Source: CASICS01 sp045564455
GTDB lineage: Bacteria; Pseudomonadota; Gammaproteobacteria; Magnimaribacterales; AG-339-G14
Reading direction: 5' to 3'
DNA length: 64,000 bases
Assembly: GCA_045564455.1 (NCBI GenBank)
Contig: JBJLHG010000002.1
Coordinates: forward strand, 682,001 to 746,000
The position numbers were made by a program, and so were the translations under genes. The notes beneath the pieces were generated by a model. The model did not search any database. It was not told where the DNA came from and was given only the letters and a program-made list of their open reading frames with translations. Shown here one piece after another: positions 63,253 through 64,000 of this stretch (position 1 is its first letter; the number at the start of each line of letters is the position of its first letter).

Positions 63253-63495
63253 ATGATAAAAATTAAACAAATATTTAAAACAACTTTTCTAGTTACTTTT
63301 TTTGCTTTTTTTCTAGCTTTCACCATAGAGCCAATTTCCTATTTGATGGAGAAAATTCTTAAACTGTTTATCACTACAGATATATTAGGGACTTATATAT
63401 GGATGGCTGTTTCTTTTTTTGTTTCAGCGCTTATATTCAGTTTTTTAATTTCGTTAATAGATCCAATTAAAACCTATTTTAAAAAACTTTATTAA
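63253..63495 (+). CDS. small two-helix membrane protein, unknown
   Basis: An 80-residue protein with two hydrophobic helices (about residues 10-28 and 46-69), a basic N-terminus and a Lys-rich C-terminus. No motif is recognised. It is eight bases after argG and shares TTAA stop bases with the convergent fabD, an arrangement seen at other real gene pairs here, which supports it being genuine. Confidence 0.6.
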   Translation: MIKIKQIFKTTFLVTFFAFFLAFTIEPISYLMEKILKLFITTDILGTYIWMAVSFFVSALIFSFLISLIDPIKTYFKKLY

Positions 63496-64000
63496 ATATC
63501 TAGAAGACTAATTTTATCGATGTCTTTAAGTTTTCTTGCCATGCTGATAATAGTTTTGTCTGGACCGGCATCATAAATAGTTTTTAAGTTATTTTTAACT
63601 AAATAGTCTAAGGACTCACGCCATCTTACAGTACTGCAAAGTTGTTTGATTAAAGCTTGTTTAATTTGCAAAGTATCAGTAGTTGGATGAGCCAATACGT
63701 TTGGTATTACCGGAATAGATGGAGTTTTAAAATCTATCTGATTCAATAGTTTAGCAAGTTCTTCTTGAGCATTTTCTAACAAAGAGCAATGAGACGGTAC
63801 TGACATTTTTATTAGTTGTGTTTTAACTCTTCTAAAATCACTATGGTTTATATATTTAATACATTTTTTTATCGCTGAATTGGTTCCTGCAAGCACAGAA
63901 ACTCCTTCTGCATTGTCAGTTGAAAAATCAATAATTTCGCCTTTGTCCTGTAATGATTTAATCATGATGTGTATTTCTGAAAGTGGCATATTTAAGATTA
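63492..64000 (-). CDS. fabD: malonyl-CoA-acyl carrier protein transacylase, C-terminal part
   Basis: The frame is still open at the window end, so the 5' part including the nucleophile Ser is outside. Visible are the ferredoxin-like subdomain (GEIIDFSTDNAEGVSVLAG), the catalytic His in SVPSHCSLLENAQEEL, IPVIPNVLA, QLCSTVRWRESL and DAGPDKTI, in the FabD order. Transfers malonyl from CoA to ACP for fatty acid synthesis. An ATG at 63989 is internal. Confidence 0.87.
   Translation of the reverse strand, partial: ILNMPLSEIHIMIKSLQDKGEIIDFSTDNAEGVSVLAGTNSAIKKCIKYINHSDFRRVKTQLIKMSVPSHCSLLENAQEELAKLLNQIDFKTPSIPVIPNVLAHPTTDTLQIKQALIKQLCSTVRWRESLDYLVKNNLKTIYDAGPDKTIISMARKLKDIDKISLLDI

Noticed and set aside
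1..64000. CRISPR arrays, insertion sequences, prophage, toxin-antitoxin or defence systems
   Set aside because: No repeat-spacer pattern, transposase, integrase or known defence gene was seen on either strand.

Overview
AT-rich, densely packed chromosomal DNA of a streamlined, aerobic, free-living gammaproteobacterium. The order aroC-leuC-leuD-leuB-asd-fimV-truA-trpF-trpB-trpA-accD-folC-cvpA-purF is the gammaproteobacterial (Pseudomonas-like) arrangement. The low G+C, very short spacers, overlapping convergent genes, and load of oxygenases, glutathione transferases and acyl-CoA dehydrogenases fit a marine oligotroph of the SAR86 type. That placement is inferred from gene content; there is no rRNA in the window. 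I see no insertion sequence, prophage, CRISPR array, rRNA or convincing tRNA.

1-16 kb is accessory in character. It holds a DUF3604 protein cut by the window edge, a short-chain dehydrogenase divergent from a SOUL heme-binding protein, a yghU-gst-PhlG-like trio, a PIF1-type helicase, a DUF2141 protein that appears to start with ATT, an HI0933-type flavoprotein, a MATE exporter, a phytanoyl-CoA dioxygenase-like protein, a PAP2 phosphatase, and a second trio (CmcJ-like oxidoreductase, PhlG-like hydrolase, dienelactone-hydrolase-like protein). The two PhlG-like proteins are likely zinc C-C hydrolases of unknown substrate.

16-35 kb is housekeeping: cell-wall recycling (nagZ), an LPS-type glycosyltransferase, arsC, pgi, def, tadA, then a six-gene minus-strand run (xthA, prc, acyltransferase, mazG and a two-subunit acyl-CoA dehydrogenase), a queuosine-precursor-type transporter, nadK, pyrD, topA and lexA. 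lexA has a textbook SOS box lying on its -10 element.

35-40 kb is a tight cysB-thrH-prpB-prpC-prpD run. It links a CysB-type regulator to the methylcitrate cycle for propionyl-CoA; acnB at 55.9 kb may supply the last hydration step. A lone RgpF-like glycosyltransferase and a HAD phosphatase follow.

42-56 kb is the aroC-leu-asd-fimV-truA-trp-accD-folC-cvpA-purF run (aromatic, leucine, aspartate-family and tryptophan biosynthesis, tRNA pseudouridylation, malonyl-CoA, folate and purine synthesis), meeting acnB tail to tail.

58-64 kb has a DUF1289 protein, an old-yellow-enzyme-type flavoprotein, a sterol-desaturase-family hydroxylase, an OmpW porin-like protein, a 313-base structured intergenic region, argG, a small membrane protein, and the 3' part of fabD cut by the window end.

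The least ordinary signals are regulatory and architectural: repeated placement of a -10 hexamer 7-8 bases before the start codon (leaderless mRNAs), convergent genes sharing TTAA/TTAG stop overlaps, the ATT-start gene, two operator-like palindromes in divergent promoters, and the paired PhlG-like hydrolases.
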